NCBI RefSeq assembly: GCF_026191675.1
Contig: NZ_JAKRRY010000027.1
Location: forward strand, 1-64,000
DNA from: Vibrio qingdaonensis
GTDB lineage: Bacteria > Pseudomonadota > Gammaproteobacteria > Enterobacterales > Vibrionaceae
Direction of reading: 5' to 3'
Length of the DNA: 64,000 nt
Shown: one piece after another, positions 7,936 to 17,242 of the stretch
Numbering within the stretch: position 1 is the stretch's first letter
Layout: each line of letters begins with the position of its first letter
The notes under the pieces: model-generated
The model's database searches: none
The model's input: the letters and a program-made list of their open reading frames with translations, nothing else
Told to the model about the DNA's origin: nothing
Position numbers and translations under genes: made by a program

Positions 7936-9117
7936 ATGACCGATACTAAATATTCTCTTGATGAGATTCGACTACGTCTTAATGAACTAGACGACCAATT
8001 ACTGCAACTTCTCTCTGAACGCCGCAGGTTCAGTATAGAGGTGGCCAAGAGTAAGGTAGAAACATCGAAGCCAGTACGAGATGCCTCTAGAGAGCAACAA
8101 CTGCTCGTCAAACTCATCAATAACGGTAAAGACAAATACCAACTCGATGCGCCTTATATTACTAAGATTTTTCACACTATCATTGAAGATTCCGTTTTAT
8201 TACAGCAAAACTACTTACAGAACTTAGCCAACCCGCAACAAAGCCGGAAGCCACTTGCTCGCGTTGCATTCCTTGGTTCAAAAGGGTCATACTCTCACTT
8301 AGCAAGCCGAGAGTTCTTTTCTCGTAAAAATACCGAACTGATAGAGCTAAACTGCGATCAGTTTAAAGAAGTCATAAAAACCGTAGAATCAGGTCATGCT
8401 GATTACGGCGTGCTACCCATTGAAAATACCAGTTCAGGCTCTATCAACGAAGTGTTTGATTTACTTCAACACACGACATTGCATATTGTTGGCGAGCTGA
8501 CTCAACCTATCGACCACTGTTTGGTGGCGACTAAAGATATACAACTAGAGAAAATCAAAACACTCTACTCACACCCTCAGCCGCACCAGCAATGCAGTGA
8601 ATTCTTAAGCCGACTTTCTGGCGTTGTTCTCGAATCATGTGCAAGTACCGCCGATGCGATGCAGAAAGTACAAGAATTAGCTCGTGATGACGTTGCAGCC
8701 ATTGGGCATGCATCCAGTGGTAAGCTTTATGGTCTACAATCCATTCAAAGTGATATTGCCAACCAAACAGAGAATCATACCCGTTTCATTATTGTTGCAA
8801 GAAAGCCTGTCGAAGTTTCTACGCAGATCCCAGCAAAAACGACCTTCATTATGTCGACCTCGCAAGAAGCCGGCTCATTAGTGGAAACATTGCTCGTGCT
8901 GCAACGCTACGACATTAATATGACGAAGCTGGAATCTCGCCCTATTATGGGTAACCCGTGGGAGGAGATGTTTTATGTGGATGTTGAAGCGCATAAAGAC
9001 TCAGAATCGATGCAACTTGCCACTCAAGAGCTAATCAAAATCACTAAGTATCTAAAAGTGTTAGGTTGTTACCCCATCGACAACGTGAAACCTGTCATTC
9101 CCGATTTAAACGCATAA
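7936..9117 (+). CDS. pheA: Bifunctional chorismate mutase / prephenate dehydratase PheA
   Basis: PheA converts chorismate to prephenate and then to phenylpyruvate, the committed steps to phenylalanine. The 393-residue protein has a chorismate mutase domain (about 1-95) and a prephenate dehydratase domain (about 105-290; GSKGSYSHLA at its start and the HTRF motif near its end). A C-terminal ACT domain carries the feedback-site signature TKLESRP. The ORF could be extended upstream to 7741, but that would include pheL and the attenuator, so ATG 7936, preceded by AAGGA, is the start. A strong terminator follows. Confidence 0.96.
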   Translation: MTDTKYSLDEIRLRLNELDDQLLQLLSERRRFSIEVAKSKVETSKPVRDASREQQLLVKLINNGKDKYQLDAPYITKIFHTIIEDSVLLQQNYLQNLANPQQSRKPLARVAFLGSKGSYSHLASREFFSRKNTELIELNCDQFKEVIKTVESGHADYGVLPIENTSSGSINEVFDLLQHTTLHIVGELTQPIDHCLVATKDIQLEKIKTLYSHPQPHQQCSEFLSRLSGVVLESCASTADAMQKVQELARDDVAAIGHASSGKLYGLQSIQSDIANQTENHTRFIIVARKPVEVSTQIPAKTTFIMSTSQEAGSLVETLLVLQRYDINMTKLESRPIMGNPWEEMFYVDVEAHKDSESMQLATQELIKITKYLKVLGCYPIDNVKPVIPDLNA

Positions 9118-9153
9118 AAACAAAGCCCCAGTCATCACACTGGGGCTTTGTTT
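9118..9153. terminator. Bidirectional terminator between pheA and the OmpA-like lipoprotein gene
   Basis: A 12-bp stem, CAAAGCCCCAGT/ACTGGGGCTTTG, has a 6-nt loop with A and T runs on either side. It serves two convergent genes. Confidence 0.9.
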
Positions 9154-9176
9154 ATATTTATTATCATCGCGTTATA

Positions 9177-9842
9177 TTAACTCAACGGCATGATTTTTAT
9201 CTCTACGCGGCGGTTACACTTTCGCCCTTCAGAAGTAGAATTAGAGCAAATTGGGAATCGCTCACCATTACCTCGAGCAACCGCTCGGCCTGCTGCTACA
9301 TTTTGGCTAACCAAAAACGAGCGCACTTGCTCAGCTCGCTTCTCTGAGAGCTCTTGATTGTACTGTGCATTGCCCGAGCTATCGGTAAACCCATCGATAA
9401 CAAGACTGGTATCTGGATATTCGACTAACACTCGAGCAACACCTTTTAATGTACTGTTTATGCTGTTATTCAATGCATAAGAGTTGCTATTGAAGCCGAT
9501 TCCATTTTCCAACCTAAGTATCAGTTGGTTATCGCCTGTTCGCTCGACTTGAACGCCGGAGTTAAGCAGTTCTTGCCTTAAAGCTTTTTCTTGTTGGTCA
9601 AAGTAGTACCCCGCACCACCCCCAATAGCAGCACCACTTGCAGCTCCGAGCAAAATACCTCGACTGTCGCCACCAGAGGCAATTCCTACTGCAGTACCTG
9701 CTATAGCACCGATCACCGCACCTTTTGTTGCGGAATTTGTTTCGTATTCTCCTGTTGTTGCATTTTGTCGCTGCGTAGCCTGACACCCAACTAAAGTTAC
9801 TAAACCAGCCACTACCACTACTTTTTTAATTTTCATTTCCAT
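9177..9842 (-). CDS. OmpA-family lipoprotein with glycine-zipper segment
   Basis: This is a predicted outer-membrane lipoprotein of 221 residues. The signal peptide MEMKIKKVVVVAGLVTLVGC ends in a lipobox Cys (residue 20). A glycine-rich segment of the glycine-zipper type (GAVIGAIAGTAVGIASGG and following) covers about residues 40-75. The C-terminal OmpA-like peptidoglycan-binding domain has the conserved NQELSEKRAEQV and CNRRVEI motifs. The architecture resembles E. coli YiaD. The likely job is anchoring the outer membrane to peptidoglycan; no specific partner can be named. ATG 9842 is favoured over the ATG at 9836 by the spacing from AAGAG. Confidence 0.85.
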   Translation of the reverse strand: MEMKIKKVVVVAGLVTLVGCQATQRQNATTGEYETNSATKGAVIGAIAGTAVGIASGGDSRGILLGAASGAAIGGGAGYYFDQQEKALRQELLNSGVQVERTGDNQLILRLENGIGFNSNSYALNNSINSTLKGVARVLVEYPDTSLVIDGFTDSSGNAQYNQELSEKRAEQVRSFLVSQNVAAGRAVARGNGERFPICSNSTSEGRKCNRRVEIKIMPLS

Positions 9843-10021
9843 TATCTCTTGTCATTACGTTCGCAACAAATAGAACGACGTACTATATATTATTATTTTC
9901 CTTTAATGAACCTCTTCGAGTTCACTTTTAAGGTAACCCCGCTGGAATAAATTAATGACATAAACAAGGAAAATTTACGTTAGAATTGAGTTTGTTAACT
10001 AGAAAAATGGAATTCAATATC

Positions 10022-10555
10022 ATGAAAAAAGTCGTCATCGCGTCACTCAATCCAGCAAAAATCAATGCGGTAAAAAGTGCTTTCGACGCTGCTTTTCCAG
10101 GCTTAGCTTTCAATTTTCAAGGTATTCGTGTCCCTAGTAACGTCTCCGAACAGCCTATGAATAACGAGGAGACACTATTAGGGGCATGCAATCGAGTAAG
10201 CAATGCCCGCCATGCGGTAGAAGATGGACATTTTTATGTTGGGATTGAAGCAGGATTAGATGCTGACTCTACTTTTGCATGGATGGTCATCGAATCAAAT
10301 GGCAAGGTAGGAAAATCACGAAGCGCAAGCTTAATGCTACCACCAAGTGTAATCGCACAGCTTGCGCCAGATATTGAGTTGGGAGATGTCATGGATTCAA
10401 CGTTTGGAACAAAAAATATCAAACAGAAAGGCGGGGCAATTGCCTTGCTCACCAATCATCAATTAACTCGCAGTTCCGTTTATCACCAAGCTCTTATTCT
10501 TGCCCTGATCCCCTTCATGAATCCAAACCACTTCCCAAGTACTTCAGGAGGATAA
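10022..10555 (+). CDS. yjjX: Inosine/xanthosine triphosphatase YjjX
   Basis: This is a 177-residue non-canonical purine NTP phosphatase that hydrolyses ITP and XTP to keep deaminated purines out of nucleic acids. The N-terminus MKKVVIASLNPAKINAV is the NTPase-1 family signature, and the acidic YVGIEAGLD segment contributes to the active site. The start at 10022 is chosen from this signature; an in-frame ATG at 9986 would add 12 non-conserved residues. It sits next to trpR and slt, as in E. coli. Confidence 0.88.
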   Translation: MKKVVIASLNPAKINAVKSAFDAAFPGLAFNFQGIRVPSNVSEQPMNNEETLLGACNRVSNARHAVEDGHFYVGIEAGLDADSTFAWMVIESNGKVGKSRSASLMLPPSVIAQLAPDIELGDVMDSTFGTKNIKQKGGAIALLTNHQLTRSSVYHQALILALIPFMNPNHFPSTSGG

Positions 10556-10583
10556 GTACCTCAGGAAACGACGTTTCGCTTCA

Positions 10584-10871
10584 CTATTTGAGCAGTAAAT
10601 CGCTCAGTGACACTTTTTTGGCGTCGCTTAAGCGTTTTACTTCAGCGGAGCCACGTGTAATTGTGGCGACGCCTACTCCAAGCATTTGACTGATCTGTCG
10701 CTGAGACAACTCACCTTTGAGTAGCTCACATAAAATGTTTACCCTCGCGGTCACAGCTTCTCTTTCGTCGGGAGTCAGGAGCATGGTCATTAATGCCGCC
10801 TGTTGCTCTGGACCATCGGTTCGTTGAATCAAATCCAGCACTTGTTGCCAGTCTTGGTATTGAGGTTCCAT
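10584..10871 (-). CDS. trpR: Trp operon repressor TrpR
   Basis: TrpR is the tryptophan-activated repressor of the trp biosynthetic genes and, in E. coli, of aroH, aroL, mtr and itself. The 95-residue product is all-helical. The core helix-turn-helix is LSQRQISQMLGVGVATITRGS, and the usual LTPDEREA segment precedes it. A GGAA Shine-Dalgarno lies 6 nt before the ATG. A CTAG-N4-CTAG site upstream (10935-10946) is a candidate autoregulatory operator. Confidence 0.95.
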   Translation of the reverse strand: MEPQYQDWQQVLDLIQRTDGPEQQAALMTMLLTPDEREAVTARVNILCELLKGELSQRQISQMLGVGVATITRGSAEVKRLSDAKKVSLSDLLLK

Positions 10872-10934
10872 TCACTTTTCCATCAGAAACGTTCCAGTGA
10901 GTATTCTACCCTTAAGCACCTAAACATTGGTAGC

Positions 10935-10946
10935 CTAGTCGTCTAG
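10935..10946. promoter_or_regulatory. Candidate trp operator upstream of trpR
   Basis: CTAGTCGTCTAG keeps both CTAG half-sites and the 4-bp spacing of the TrpR operator core (CTAGTTAACTAG). It overlaps the slt stop codon and lies about 63 bp before the trpR start. A possible -10, TAGAAT on the minus strand (10903-10908), lies about 35 bp further along. CTAG is rare in enterobacterial-type genomes, which makes two correctly spaced copies notable. Confidence 0.5.
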
Positions 10947-12886
10947 TATCGACGATTCAGTTCATCCGGCGTTAAAAAATCCCCGCTAACACCGAGCCGA
11001 TCTCGATAATAGGTTTGAAACATCAGGATATTTTGGACATAACCACGAGTTTCCTTAAATGGAATGGTTTCAATAAAGGCAAACACATCAAGTTGTTCAT
11101 CCGAGCGCTGACGCCAACGTTTTACTCGGTTTGGTCCGGCATTATAAGCGGCAAAAGCAAAGATACGATTATCCTCATAATTGCCTAATAGTTCATTTAA
11201 GTAGTGAGAACCAATCTGAATATTTTTCCCCACGCGATAGAGCTCTTGGCTATTTTTATAAGGAATCTTATGTTTCTTAGCGGTGTATTTTGCCGTTGCT
11301 GGCATGATTTGCATCACCCCGCGAGCCCCTACGGGAGAACGGGCTTCTACATCCATTGCGCTTTCTTGTCTTGCTAAAGACATCAGCATAACGCTGTCCA
11401 TATTGAGCTCTTTCGCATAGAAATCAAACCACCAGCGATGGGCGAGTGGAAAACGTAAGTTCATGGTATCCCACATTTTTGCTGAAATCGTTGCCACTAC
11501 CGTAAAATGATGCCAGCGTTGCTGCCCAGCATAAGCTGCCAGCATTGTTTTTTCTTCTTTAGAGACACGGGACAGCAAGTAGCGCCATTCGGATTTTGCG
11601 GCAGCAATCTTATCCCTATCAATTAATTCTCCAATACGAATCAAGCTTGTTTTATATGGCGCAAGCGTCTCCATATCGATGACAACTTGAGAAATTGGAT
11701 ACACGATGGAGTGCTGCAAATAGATCGCTGCCGCTGCACTATAAAAATTCCGATCGCCAACCAAGCTCTGCAAGCGTTGCTCACCGCCCGATGGGTTCCC
11801 TAACGCAATTTCTGTACGCGCCAACCAATACTGCCAGCGGCTGCTCTGCTTTTTCGCCTCAGACAACCTTGCTATCCAAGCCGAGAGCCCTTGCCAATCT
11901 ACCTCCTGAATCGCAAGACGCGCTCGTCGTTCGATATTGGTGTCATTGACACTTTTCACTAGCACTGAATCACGCCATTTCGCTTCCGATGGCGACTCAG
12001 TATTAATGAAACGCATCGCCAAATATTCCGCCATAGATTGCTTTGAATCCGCAGACATGTTGCTGTTCGACTCAAGGCTTGGCCATAAAGAATAGGCTTG
12101 CTCACTATCAGAGCGAGCGAGTTTACGAAAGGCGGCTTCAATCAATCGCGCTTTATATGGCGCGGGGAAGGACTCATTAATGAACGATGTCACCGTTTTA
12201 GGAGAGGCAAATAAAGAGGCGACTTGCTTACCCTGTGATTTTCCAGTACTCGTTTTAAGCTGTTTATTGAGATATTTGATCAGCGAACCATTACGTGACT
12301 GGTAGGCATACGTCATGCGTTCAATGATATGTTCATCGGCTCGAAAGCCCGCTTTATTCCATGCTGAAAATAGAGGATCACACGCATCAGAGACACTCTC
12401 ACCACTCTTCCACAGCTTCTCCGCGCCTTTGTACGCCGCTTCCTTATTACCCGTCTTTAGCTGAGCAACATGATAAAGACACTGGTATCGCTCGCCATTT
12501 GGATACGTAGTTTGAAACTCAAGTAGTTCACGCCAACGCTTCTGCTGAGCTAATCTGTCCAGGTAAGGGGCTCGAATACGGTAAGAAAATGGAAACGACT
12601 GATTACTCTCGATAAATGTATTGACCTGAGCGACCGACTTATCCTTCAACTGTAACGAAAACACTCGATTATCGATATAGGGTGTTAATGGATAATCAGC
12701 AATTAGTGGCCGCAATGCTTGATAGCCAGCGATGTCATTTTTATCTATTAGCGCTTGCGCTTTATCGTAGACCTCTCGCTGCTTAAGCCGTGATTTGTCC
12801 TCACCTTGTGCCTGAGCCAGGCTTGTCCCTAATAGACACGACAACAGCGCTGTCCATAGCAAGCAACGATTTCCTTGTTTATTCAT
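10943..12886 (-). CDS. slt: Soluble lytic murein transglycosylase Slt
   Basis: Slt is a periplasmic exo-lytic transglycosylase that cleaves glycan strands to 1,6-anhydro muropeptides, the substrates for the NagZ/AnmK/MurQ recycling route encoded further along. The 647-residue precursor has a signal peptide (LLWTALLSCLLGTSLAQA), a long alpha-helical superhelix (U and L domains), and a C-terminal SLT domain. The catalytic Glu is in SLARQESAMD, followed by GARGVMQIMP and AAYNAGPNR. The size matches Slt70. It ends just before trpR. Confidence 0.95.
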   Translation of the reverse strand: MNKQGNRCLLWTALLSCLLGTSLAQAQGEDKSRLKQREVYDKAQALIDKNDIAGYQALRPLIADYPLTPYIDNRVFSLQLKDKSVAQVNTFIESNQSFPFSYRIRAPYLDRLAQQKRWRELLEFQTTYPNGERYQCLYHVAQLKTGNKEAAYKGAEKLWKSGESVSDACDPLFSAWNKAGFRADEHIIERMTYAYQSRNGSLIKYLNKQLKTSTGKSQGKQVASLFASPKTVTSFINESFPAPYKARLIEAAFRKLARSDSEQAYSLWPSLESNSNMSADSKQSMAEYLAMRFINTESPSEAKWRDSVLVKSVNDTNIERRARLAIQEVDWQGLSAWIARLSEAKKQSSRWQYWLARTEIALGNPSGGEQRLQSLVGDRNFYSAAAAIYLQHSIVYPISQVVIDMETLAPYKTSLIRIGELIDRDKIAAAKSEWRYLLSRVSKEEKTMLAAYAGQQRWHHFTVVATISAKMWDTMNLRFPLAHRWWFDFYAKELNMDSVMLMSLARQESAMDVEARSPVGARGVMQIMPATAKYTAKKHKIPYKNSQELYRVGKNIQIGSHYLNELLGNYEDNRIFAFAAYNAGPNRVKRWRQRSDEQLDVFAFIETIPFKETRGYVQNILMFQTYYRDRLGVSGDFLTPDELNRRY

Positions 12887-13190
12887 CTAACCTTATCCCT
12901 TTGAAGTGCTGGTAACCCGACCACTACAAACATTATTGTTATTATTTTTCCGCTCTTGCTACACGCATATAAGATACGGTTAATCTTCAATTTAAGACGA
13001 TTACTCGGCTTATGCCAATCTCTTTCTCATTAAGAATTTGTTTCTTTTTGCTTCATAGCTGTAGATTTCGAGCGATTCGACTCATCAGTACCAAAATGAG
13101 TTCATGTTGCTAGCCAAGGAAAATTGAAAGGTAGTGACTGCGTGGTGTAAAATACAGGTTCTATTGACTGAATATTAGGAACGATCGGTA
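12887..13190. promoter_or_regulatory. Divergent slt / ettA intergenic region with an ettA promoter
   Basis: These 304 bp contain no gene. A plausible ettA promoter is TTGAAA (13124-13129), an 18-bp spacer and TAAAAT (13148-13153). I could not pick a convincing slt promoter or a repeat in the rest, which is A/T-rich. Confidence 0.45.
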
Positions 13191-14858
13191 ATGGCTGAAT
13201 ACGTCTATACCATGTCGCGAGTGAGCAAAATTGTGCCACCGAAACGACAAATACTTAAAGACATTTCTTTGAGCTTCTTCCCTGGCGCTAAGATTGGTGT
13301 TTTGGGCCTCAACGGTTCGGGTAAATCGACTTTACTTCGTATCATGGCCGGTCTTGATACCGATATCGACGGTGAAGCTCGTCCACAGCCAGGACTGAAT
13401 GTGGGCTATCTGCCACAAGAACCTAAGTTAGACGAATCAAAAACGGTACGTGAAATCGTCGAAGAAGCGGTATCGGATGTTGCGGACGCAATGAAACGTC
13501 TTGATGCGGTCTACGCCGCCTACGCCGAACCGGATGCAGACTTTGATGCTCTAGCAAAAGAGCAAGGTGAACTTGAAGCCCTCATTCAAGCGAAAGACGG
13601 TCACAACCTAGACAATACATTAGAGCGAGCTGCCGATGCATTGCGTTTGCCAGAGTGGGACGCGAAAGTAGAGTTTCTATCCGGTGGTGAGCGCCGCCGT
13701 GTGGCCATCTGTCGCCTGCTTTTAGAAAAACCTGACATGCTCCTTCTCGACGAACCAACCAACCACTTGGACGCAGAGTCTGTTGCTTGGCTAGAGCGCT
13801 TCCTTGTTGACTATACAGGTACCGTCGTAGCGATTACCCACGACCGTTATTTCCTAGACAATGCCGCGGGTTGGATTCTTGAACTTGACCGTGGCGAAGG
13901 TATTCCTTGGGAAGGTAACTATACGTCTTGGCTAGAGCAAAAAGATGCGCGTCTTCAACAAGAAGCGTCGCAAGAAAAAGCTCGTCAAAAAACCATTGAA
14001 AAAGAACTTGAATGGGTTCGTCAAAACCCTAAAGGCCGCCAAGCGAAATCAAAAGCGCGTATGGCTCGCTTCGAAGAACTGCAAAGTGGTGACCACCAAA
14101 AACGTAACGAAACCAATGAGCTCTTTATCCCACCAGGCGAACGTCTTGGTGACAAAGTACTGGATGTAACTAACCTAACCAAGTCGTTCGATGGCCGTGT
14201 ACTGATTGACGACTTATCCTTTAGCATCCCTAAAGGGGCTATCGTGGGTATCATTGGTGCCAACGGTGCAGGTAAATCAACACTCTTCAAAATGCTAAGT
14301 GGAACAGAGCAGCCAGACTCTGGCACCATTGAGCTTGGCGATACCGTGAAACTAGCATCAGTTGAACAGTTCCGTGATTCAATGAATGACAAGAACACGG
14401 TATTCCAAGAGATCTCCGAAGGTTCAGATATCATTAAGATCAATAACTTTGAAATCCAAGCTCGAGCTTACTGCTCTCGCTTTAACTTCAAAGGTTCTGA
14501 CCAACAAAAGATCATCGGTGAACTGTCTGGTGGTGAGCGTAACCGTGTTCACCTAGCAAAACTGCTTAAAGCTGGTGGCAACATGTTGCTACTCGATGAA
14601 CCAACCAATGACCTAGATGTTGAAACGCTACGCGCACTTGAAGAAGCTCTGCTTGAGTTCCCAGGCTGTGCCATGGTTATCTCGCACGACCGTTGGTTCT
14701 TAGACCGTATTGCGACTCATATCATCGACTATCGTGATGAAGGTCAAGTGAACTTCTATGAAGGTAACTATACCGAATACATGGACTGGCTGAAGAAAAC
14801 ACTGGGTCCACAAGCTGCAGAACCACACCGTATTAAATATAAGCGTATCTCAAAATAG
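13191..14858 (+). CDS. ettA: Energy-dependent translational throttle protein EttA (ABC-F)
   Basis: EttA is an ABC-F ATPase that binds the ribosomal E site and gates the first steps of elongation according to the ATP/ADP ratio. It has no membrane segments. The 555 residues contain two ABC domains: Walker A GLNGSGKST near residue 42 and GANGAGKST near 358, with LSGGE signatures in each. The characteristic PtIM linker (WVRQNPKGRQAKSKARMAR) lies between them. It is divergent from slt, as in E. coli. Confidence 0.96.
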   Translation: MAEYVYTMSRVSKIVPPKRQILKDISLSFFPGAKIGVLGLNGSGKSTLLRIMAGLDTDIDGEARPQPGLNVGYLPQEPKLDESKTVREIVEEAVSDVADAMKRLDAVYAAYAEPDADFDALAKEQGELEALIQAKDGHNLDNTLERAADALRLPEWDAKVEFLSGGERRRVAICRLLLEKPDMLLLDEPTNHLDAESVAWLERFLVDYTGTVVAITHDRYFLDNAAGWILELDRGEGIPWEGNYTSWLEQKDARLQQEASQEKARQKTIEKELEWVRQNPKGRQAKSKARMARFEELQSGDHQKRNETNELFIPPGERLGDKVLDVTNLTKSFDGRVLIDDLSFSIPKGAIVGIIGANGAGKSTLFKMLSGTEQPDSGTIELGDTVKLASVEQFRDSMNDKNTVFQEISEGSDIIKINNFEIQARAYCSRFNFKGSDQQKIIGELSGGERNRVHLAKLLKAGGNMLLLDEPTNDLDVETLRALEEALLEFPGCAMVISHDRWFLDRIATHIIDYRDEGQVNFYEGNYTEYMDWLKKTLGPQAAEPHRIKYKRISK

Positions 14859-14893
14859 TCATTCGAATTTGAGATAAACTTGTGTTTTAACGT

Positions 14894-14925
14894 CAGGCAG
14901 CTAATAATAGCGGCCTGTTTTTTTT
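14894..14925 (+). terminator. ettA terminator
   Basis: A CAGGC/GCCTG stem, with AGC/GCG just inside it, is followed by eight T residues, 36 bp after the ettA stop. Confidence 0.75.
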
Positions 14926-15007
14926 GTGATTTGCCTTCCTTTTTGGTCAGAATTTACGAAAAAATCAATAAATTCATCAAATCCTGACAGTTCAAACTGA
15001 AATCATC

Positions 15008-16015
15008 ATGCCAAATAAAATTAAGGTTGTTATACCAACAACTCAGGGAAAGACTCAAAAAACGCTACGTCTAGGAAGAAAGCGAACGTATACCGCGATT
15101 CTAATAGCTGCTGCTTTTCCCATTGCTTTTGGCTTAGTGAGCTATTCGTATCAACAATCACAGACCGAGCTGACCTCAACAGAAGTCACCGTATCTAGCC
15201 TGCAAGCAGAAAACGCCCTACTAGAAGCAAAGCTTGAAGATCAAGTAAACGCCACCCATGACCTTTCTCAAGAGCTCGAAGAGAAGCGTGACGAGCTGCA
15301 ATTACTTGGCAAACGCGTCAATGATGTAGAAGCAGTACTAGGGCTTGTTGATGAAGAGTTATACGACGCAGAAATGCCACTGGAACAGCGCATTGACGCT
15401 GCCGCTATTGATTCAGCCGTGCGTGCAACCATGTTTAGGCTTATCCCAAATGACAGCCCGATGACATATCAGCGAATTAGTTCATCTTATGGCCGTAGAA
15501 CTAACCCTATCTCCGGAAAAAGACAATTGCATGCAGGCATTGATCTAACCTGTAAAACCGGAGAACAGATCCTAGCCCCTGCCGATGGCGTCGTGGAAAC
15601 GGTTCGTCCAAGCCGTAAAGGCTATGGCAATTACATGACTATTCGTCACGCTTTTGGTTTTATGAGCTCTTACGCACACCTCAATAGATTTAAAGCTAAG
15701 AGTGGCCAATTTGTTCGCAAAGGCGACGTGATCGCGCAATGTGGCAATAGTGGTAACTCTACAGGACCACACTTGCACTACGAAGTTCGCTTTCTAGGCC
15801 GTACGCTTAATCCACAGTACCTAATGGACTGGAGCCCAGAGAACTTTGATTATGTATTTGAGAAAGAGAAAAAAGTACAGTGGGCACCACTAGTCGATTT
15901 GATCACCAGTGTCGTTAAACTGCAGATTAACTTAACCAATGCACCTTATGTCGATGCCTCAATGAAAACAGCGGGCAACGAAGAGTCTTCATCAGAAGAA
16001 TCACATACGCATTAA
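15008..16015 (+). CDS. M23 family metallopeptidase (predicted peptidoglycan DD-endopeptidase)
   Basis: This is a predicted inner-membrane-anchored, periplasmic zinc endopeptidase that cuts peptide crosslinks in peptidoglycan. One transmembrane helix (about residues 29-48) is followed by a coiled coil (about 55-112) and a LytM/M23 domain (about 155-270). The zinc ligands are intact: HAGID (His175, Asp179) and HLHYEV (His255, His257). Vibrios encode several M23 hydrolases of the Shy group; I cannot say which this is. The 335-residue protein stands alone between two terminators. Confidence 0.85.
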   Translation: MPNKIKVVIPTTQGKTQKTLRLGRKRTYTAILIAAAFPIAFGLVSYSYQQSQTELTSTEVTVSSLQAENALLEAKLEDQVNATHDLSQELEEKRDELQLLGKRVNDVEAVLGLVDEELYDAEMPLEQRIDAAAIDSAVRATMFRLIPNDSPMTYQRISSSYGRRTNPISGKRQLHAGIDLTCKTGEQILAPADGVVETVRPSRKGYGNYMTIRHAFGFMSSYAHLNRFKAKSGQFVRKGDVIAQCGNSGNSTGPHLHYEVRFLGRTLNPQYLMDWSPENFDYVFEKEKKVQWAPLVDLITSVVKLQINLTNAPYVDASMKTAGNEESSSEESHTH

Positions 16016-16046
16016 AGGCTAGCGAGCTCACGCAACCACAAATACT

Positions 16047-16073
16047 AAAAAACGCAGCGTAAGCTGCGTTTTT
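16047..16073. terminator. Terminator between the M23 peptidase gene and tyrA
   Basis: An AACGCAGC/GCTGCGTT stem with A residues on one side and T residues on the other lies between convergent genes, so it is probably bidirectional. Confidence 0.85.
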
Positions 16074-16106
16074 CTATGTATTCTATGTCGTTAATATTTT
16101 TAATAA

Positions 16107-17234
16107 TTAAGCTCGATGAATCGCATCATTGGCTTGTTTAAGTAGATTCTGACTCTCTGACATAAACTGCTGAGAGTAATCACCAAACCACGCACTCACT
16201 TGCTCAAACTGCGAAACAAAACCCGCCTTATCTTTGTTATCTAACAAGGTTAACGCTTCACCGAACTGCTGATGGAAACGCTTAATCATCGCAATATTCT
16301 CTTCCGATGAAAGAATAATGTCACCGTACAAGTTTGGGTCTTGTGCAAAGAGCCTACCGACCATCGCTAATTCGAGACGGTAAATTGGCGAACTCAATGT
16401 CACTAAGGTGTCTAAGTCTGGATTTTCTTTACTCAAATGTAGACCGTAAGCAAACGAGGTAAAGTGGCGGAGAGCTTGGATCAACGTCATGCCATTATCA
16501 TGCTTATCCGCGTCCATCTGGCACAAGCTGGCTCCCCAGATTTTAAACTGCTGTAGTAGCCACTGGTATTGTTCTTCACCACGACCATCACTGTAAACAA
16601 TCACCTGCTTCGCCATACTCGGCACATCTGGGCCAAACATCGGGTGTAAACCAACAACAGGGCCTTGATGCACTCGCAACATGGTACTGAGTGGACGTTT
16701 TTTCACTGACGTTAAATCACATAATATGCAGTCTTTAGGCAGGCTAGAGAGCTTCTCTATCACACCTTCTGTCAGGTGAATCGGTACCGTCACCACCACC
16801 AACCCAGCATCGTCAAGAATCTCATCAGCACGATGCCAATCTTGGCTTCCTAGGATTTTCACTTGGTAACCAGATAGGGCGAACATTTTACCAAACAGTC
16901 CACCTAGCTGACCGTTACCACCAACAATCACCACTGAACGTAAATCTGGATTTAAGCATTTAAAGCCAGAGTCTTTTTCGCTCGCATAAGATTCTCGCAT
17001 CGTACGACGCAGAATATCTTCGATAAGTTGTGGAGGCACCCCCACCTTCTCCGCTTCAGCACGGCGAGAAGCCAACATCGCCGCCTCTCGATCTGGGGCA
17101 TAAATTGGCAAACCATGTTGGCTTTTTACTTCACCAACTTGCTCGACTAGAGAGAGACGCTGAGCTAAAAGCTCAAGCATCTTCTTGTCAACTTCATCAA
17201 TTTTGTTACGAAGCGGGGTCAATTCAGCAGACAT
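16107..17234 (-). CDS. tyrA: Bifunctional chorismate mutase / prephenate dehydrogenase TyrA
   Basis: TyrA converts chorismate to prephenate and then oxidatively to 4-hydroxyphenylpyruvate, the tyrosine branch. The 375-residue protein has an AroQ chorismate mutase domain (about 1-90; LRNKIDEVDKKMLELLAQR). An NAD-dependent dehydrogenase follows, with the dinucleotide-binding VIVGGNGQLGGLFGKMF and the GLHPMFGPD motif. It starts 8 nt after the aroF stop, giving an aroF-tyrA operon as in E. coli. Confidence 0.96.
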   Translation of the reverse strand: MSAELTPLRNKIDEVDKKMLELLAQRLSLVEQVGEVKSQHGLPIYAPDREAAMLASRRAEAEKVGVPPQLIEDILRRTMRESYASEKDSGFKCLNPDLRSVVIVGGNGQLGGLFGKMFALSGYQVKILGSQDWHRADEILDDAGLVVVTVPIHLTEGVIEKLSSLPKDCILCDLTSVKKRPLSTMLRVHQGPVVGLHPMFGPDVPSMAKQVIVYSDGRGEEQYQWLLQQFKIWGASLCQMDADKHDNGMTLIQALRHFTSFAYGLHLSKENPDLDTLVTLSSPIYRLELAMVGRLFAQDPNLYGDIILSSEENIAMIKRFHQQFGEALTLLDNKDKAGFVSQFEQVSAWFGDYSQQFMSESQNLLKQANDAIHRA

Positions 17235-17242
17235 GGATACGA

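Noticed and set aside
14021..14443. 140-residue ORF on the minus strand inside ettA
   Set aside because: It is antisense to conserved ABC-F coding sequence, with low-complexity Ser/Pro composition typical of a shadow frame.
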